This document shows positions 62,763 to 64,000 of a stretch of DNA of 64,000 nucleotides, piece after piece; within the stretch, counting starts at the first letter, position 1, and each line of letters begins with the position of its first letter. The translations under genes were made by a program, and so were the position numbers. The notes under the pieces are model-generated. The model was not told the origin of the DNA and searched no databases. It saw only the letters and a list, made by a program, of their open reading frames with translations. The stretch is taken from the NCBI GenBank assembly GCA_050633585.1, contig JBOEGT010000002.1, positions 62,001 through 126,000 on the forward strand, read 5' to 3'. Origin of the DNA: CALKZN01 sp050633585. Its GTDB lineage: Bacteria > Pseudomonadota > Gammaproteobacteria > Arenicellales > Arenicellaceae.

Positions 62763-62942
62763 ATGACGTTCAAGCAAGTTTATATATTTTTGTTATCGAT
62801 AGTGTTGTTGTTGCTAGCAGCATGCCAAACCAAGCCATCTACGGATAAAAGTGTGGATTATAAAAGTGCACGAAGTATTCCTTCATTGGATGTTTCAGCA
62901 GAACAATCTCCAACGAATACTGAAAAACCAGTCAAACGATAA
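62763..62942 (+). CDS. Miniature BamC-like lipoprotein
   Basis: 59 aa from ATG 62763 (GAGGT seven bases upstream; an in-frame GTG at 62742 lies upstream of that). Signal with lipobox LLAAC|QTK, then a short hydrophilic tail with YKSARSIPSLDVSAEQ. That segment resembles the unstructured N-terminal stretch of BamC (NlpB) that wraps BamD. Its place between dapA and purC is exactly that of bamC in gammaproteobacteria. The two folded BamC domains (about 280 residues) are missing, and there is no downstream frame carrying them. Either a reduced BamC keeping only anchor and BamD-binding lasso, or an unrelated small lipoprotein. Confidence 0.7.
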   Translation: MTFKQVYIFLLSIVLLLLAACQTKPSTDKSVDYKSARSIPSLDVSAEQSPTNTEKPVKR

Positions 62943-62989
62943 CGTAACCCTGACAAACGAATTGCACTGCAATTAAAACGAGAAAAATT

Positions 62990-63709
62990 ATGCAACGCGG
63001 CGAACTTCTGTATACCGGTAAAGCAAAGTCTATTTATGCGACTGAAGACCCAAATTTAGTCGTCATCCATTACAGAGATGATACCTCAGTTGGTGATGGC
63101 GCTCGTATTGAACAGTTAGAAAACAAAGGTAGAATTAATAATCAATTCAATGCCTTTATCATGCAATTGCTTCAAGATAGCGGCATTGAGACACATTTTG
63201 TGAAACTACTGAGTGCGGATGAGTCGATCGTAAAACATTTGAATATGTCACCTGTAGAATGTGTGGTTCGTAATTTGTCGGCGGGTTCGATATGTCGACG
63301 ACTAGGCGTAGAAGAAGGTTTGAAATTAGAACCTGCAACGTTTGAATTTTTCCTTAAAAACGATGAATTACATGATCCAATGATTAATGCGTCATTGATC
63401 GAAACGTTTGGCTGGGCAACACCCGATGAAGTCGCTCAAATGAAAGAACAAACCATGAAAATCAATGACGTGCTGAAGCAACTATTTGCTGATGCGGGTT
63501 TGATTTTGGCAGACTTTAAACTCGAATTTGGTCGCTGGGAAGGCAAAATGGTCCTTGGTGATGAATTTAGCCCTGATGGTTGCCGTATTTGGGATGCGAA
63601 GACGCTCAAAAAACTTGATAAAGACCGTTACCGTCAAGAATTAGGCGGAGTCACCGAGGGTTATATTGAAGTGGCTGAACGACTCGGGATGACGTTGGAT
63701 CTTGGTTGA
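62990..63709 (+). CDS. purC: Phosphoribosylaminoimidazole-succinocarboxamide synthase
   Basis: SAICAR synthetase of purine synthesis, 239 aa. Seen: RGELLYTGKAKSIYAT, IHYRDDTSVGDGAR, VECVVRNLSAGSICRR and ADFKLEFGRW. Followed by purL, giving a local purine pair. Confidence 0.97.
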   Translation: MQRGELLYTGKAKSIYATEDPNLVVIHYRDDTSVGDGARIEQLENKGRINNQFNAFIMQLLQDSGIETHFVKLLSADESIVKHLNMSPVECVVRNLSAGSICRRLGVEEGLKLEPATFEFFLKNDELHDPMINASLIETFGWATPDEVAQMKEQTMKINDVLKQLFADAGLILADFKLEFGRWEGKMVLGDEFSPDGCRIWDAKTLKKLDKDRYRQELGGVTEGYIEVAERLGMTLDLG

Positions 63710-63787
63710 TCTAAGGTACTTTCATCGATAATGATGACCAATTAACTAAATAGAGATTGTGTTAATCATTGAAACAAATAACGAAAG

Positions 63788-63811
63788 GCTAGCCGTAAGG
63801 TCTAGCTTTTT
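63788..63811 (+). terminator. Possible weak terminator between purC and purL
   Basis: GCTAGCC and GG(T)CTAGC pair around GTAA with one bulged T, followed by five T. The short stem makes it likely leaky. Confidence 0.5.
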
Positions 63812-63853
63812 GCATTTTAACTATCTTTCAAAAAAACGATTGCAGAACTAAAC

Positions 63854-64000
63854 ATGTTGCAAATTTCTGGTAGCCAAGCACTTTCCGCGTTTCGCGTAGA
63901 AAAACTATTAACGGACATTCAAACCACGTTTCCTCAGGTGACTCAGTTGGTGTCGGAATTTCAACACTTTGTGGATCTTTCTGACGCGTTGAACGCAGAA
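63854..64000 (+). CDS. purL: Phosphoribosylformylglycinamidine synthase, N-terminal fragment
   Basis: The first 49 codons before the window ends. The opening MLQISGSQALSAFRVEKLL and FQHFVDLSDAL match the N terminus of large (about 1300 aa) gammaproteobacterial PurL, which also has GSPALSAFR and YVHFADL. Converts FGAR to FGAM in purine synthesis; sits after purC. Start ATG 63854. Confidence 0.85.
   Translation, partial: MLQISGSQALSAFRVEKLLTDIQTTFPQVTQLVSEFQHFVDLSDALNAE

Overview
This is a moderately AT-rich window from a gammaproteobacterium. The evidence is the conserved gene order: infC-rpmI-rplT-pheS-pheT-ihfA-merR, surE-pcm-yqaA-nlpD, dapA-(bamC)-purC and xseB-ispA-dxs. Protein flavour and gene content (PHA storage, NhaD antiporter, TRAP/TTT-type transporters) suggest a marine member of the Cycloclasticus/Methylophaga neighbourhood. 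That placement is an inference from recall, not a search. I see no CRISPR array, transposase or prophage.

Layout. 1-3760: end of a tctA-type permease, then the reverse-strand isoprenoid operon xseB-ispA-dxs. 3966-6341: parE and a lone pseudopilin. 6545-17640: an accessory metabolic block holding an aldehyde dehydrogenase, a ThDP enzyme behind a sigma-54 promoter with a tiny leader ORF, an iron alcohol dehydrogenase, class III PHA synthase (phaE-phaC), a fused CoA-transferase, a hydrolase, a phasin and the regulator phaR. 17756-19213: nhaD. 19667-34016: a second accessory block. Its membrane histidine kinase, NtrC-type activator and periplasmic binding protein form one operon. They are followed by an exported cyclase-family hydrolase, a complete LivFGHMK-like ABC importer, a second iron alcohol dehydrogenase, a second aldehyde dehydrogenase and an orphan TRAP binding protein. 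34381-50600: mostly housekeeping (tRNA-Asn, fimT-like, uvrB, yidB-like, tRNA-Val, translation operon, tRNA-Pro, surE operon, hom, thrC, cytochrome c5). 50751-53363: herA-like ATPase, dodecin, folE. 53422-58176: an unusual signalling island with an OmpR-type regulator, a coiled-coil protein, a membrane protein, a Rab-like small GTPase, a hybrid kinase and an HPt protein. 58254-64000: ypfJ, lpxH, psd, pssA, dapA, a miniature bamC, purC and the start of purL.

How the parts fit. The strongest non-obvious signal is a small sigma-54 regulon at 19400-25370. Three perfectly spaced GG-N10-GC promoters stand before the kinase operon, the cyclase and the ABC-importer operon. Each is preceded by two copies of a TGAGCG-N5-CGCTCA-like element 31-33 bp apart, the expected layout for enhancer sites of the NtrC-type activator encoded in the first operon. 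The inferred pathway senses an external compound, hydrolyses it in the periplasm, imports it, and oxidises alcohol to aldehyde to acid. Paralogous dehydrogenases sit in the PHA block, so carbon may be directed into storage polymer. The substrate cannot be read from sequence.

The second notable system is the GTPase/phosphorelay island. It has all parts of a kinase-REC-HPt-regulator relay wrapped around a Rab-like G protein and two proteins sharing an N-terminal motif.
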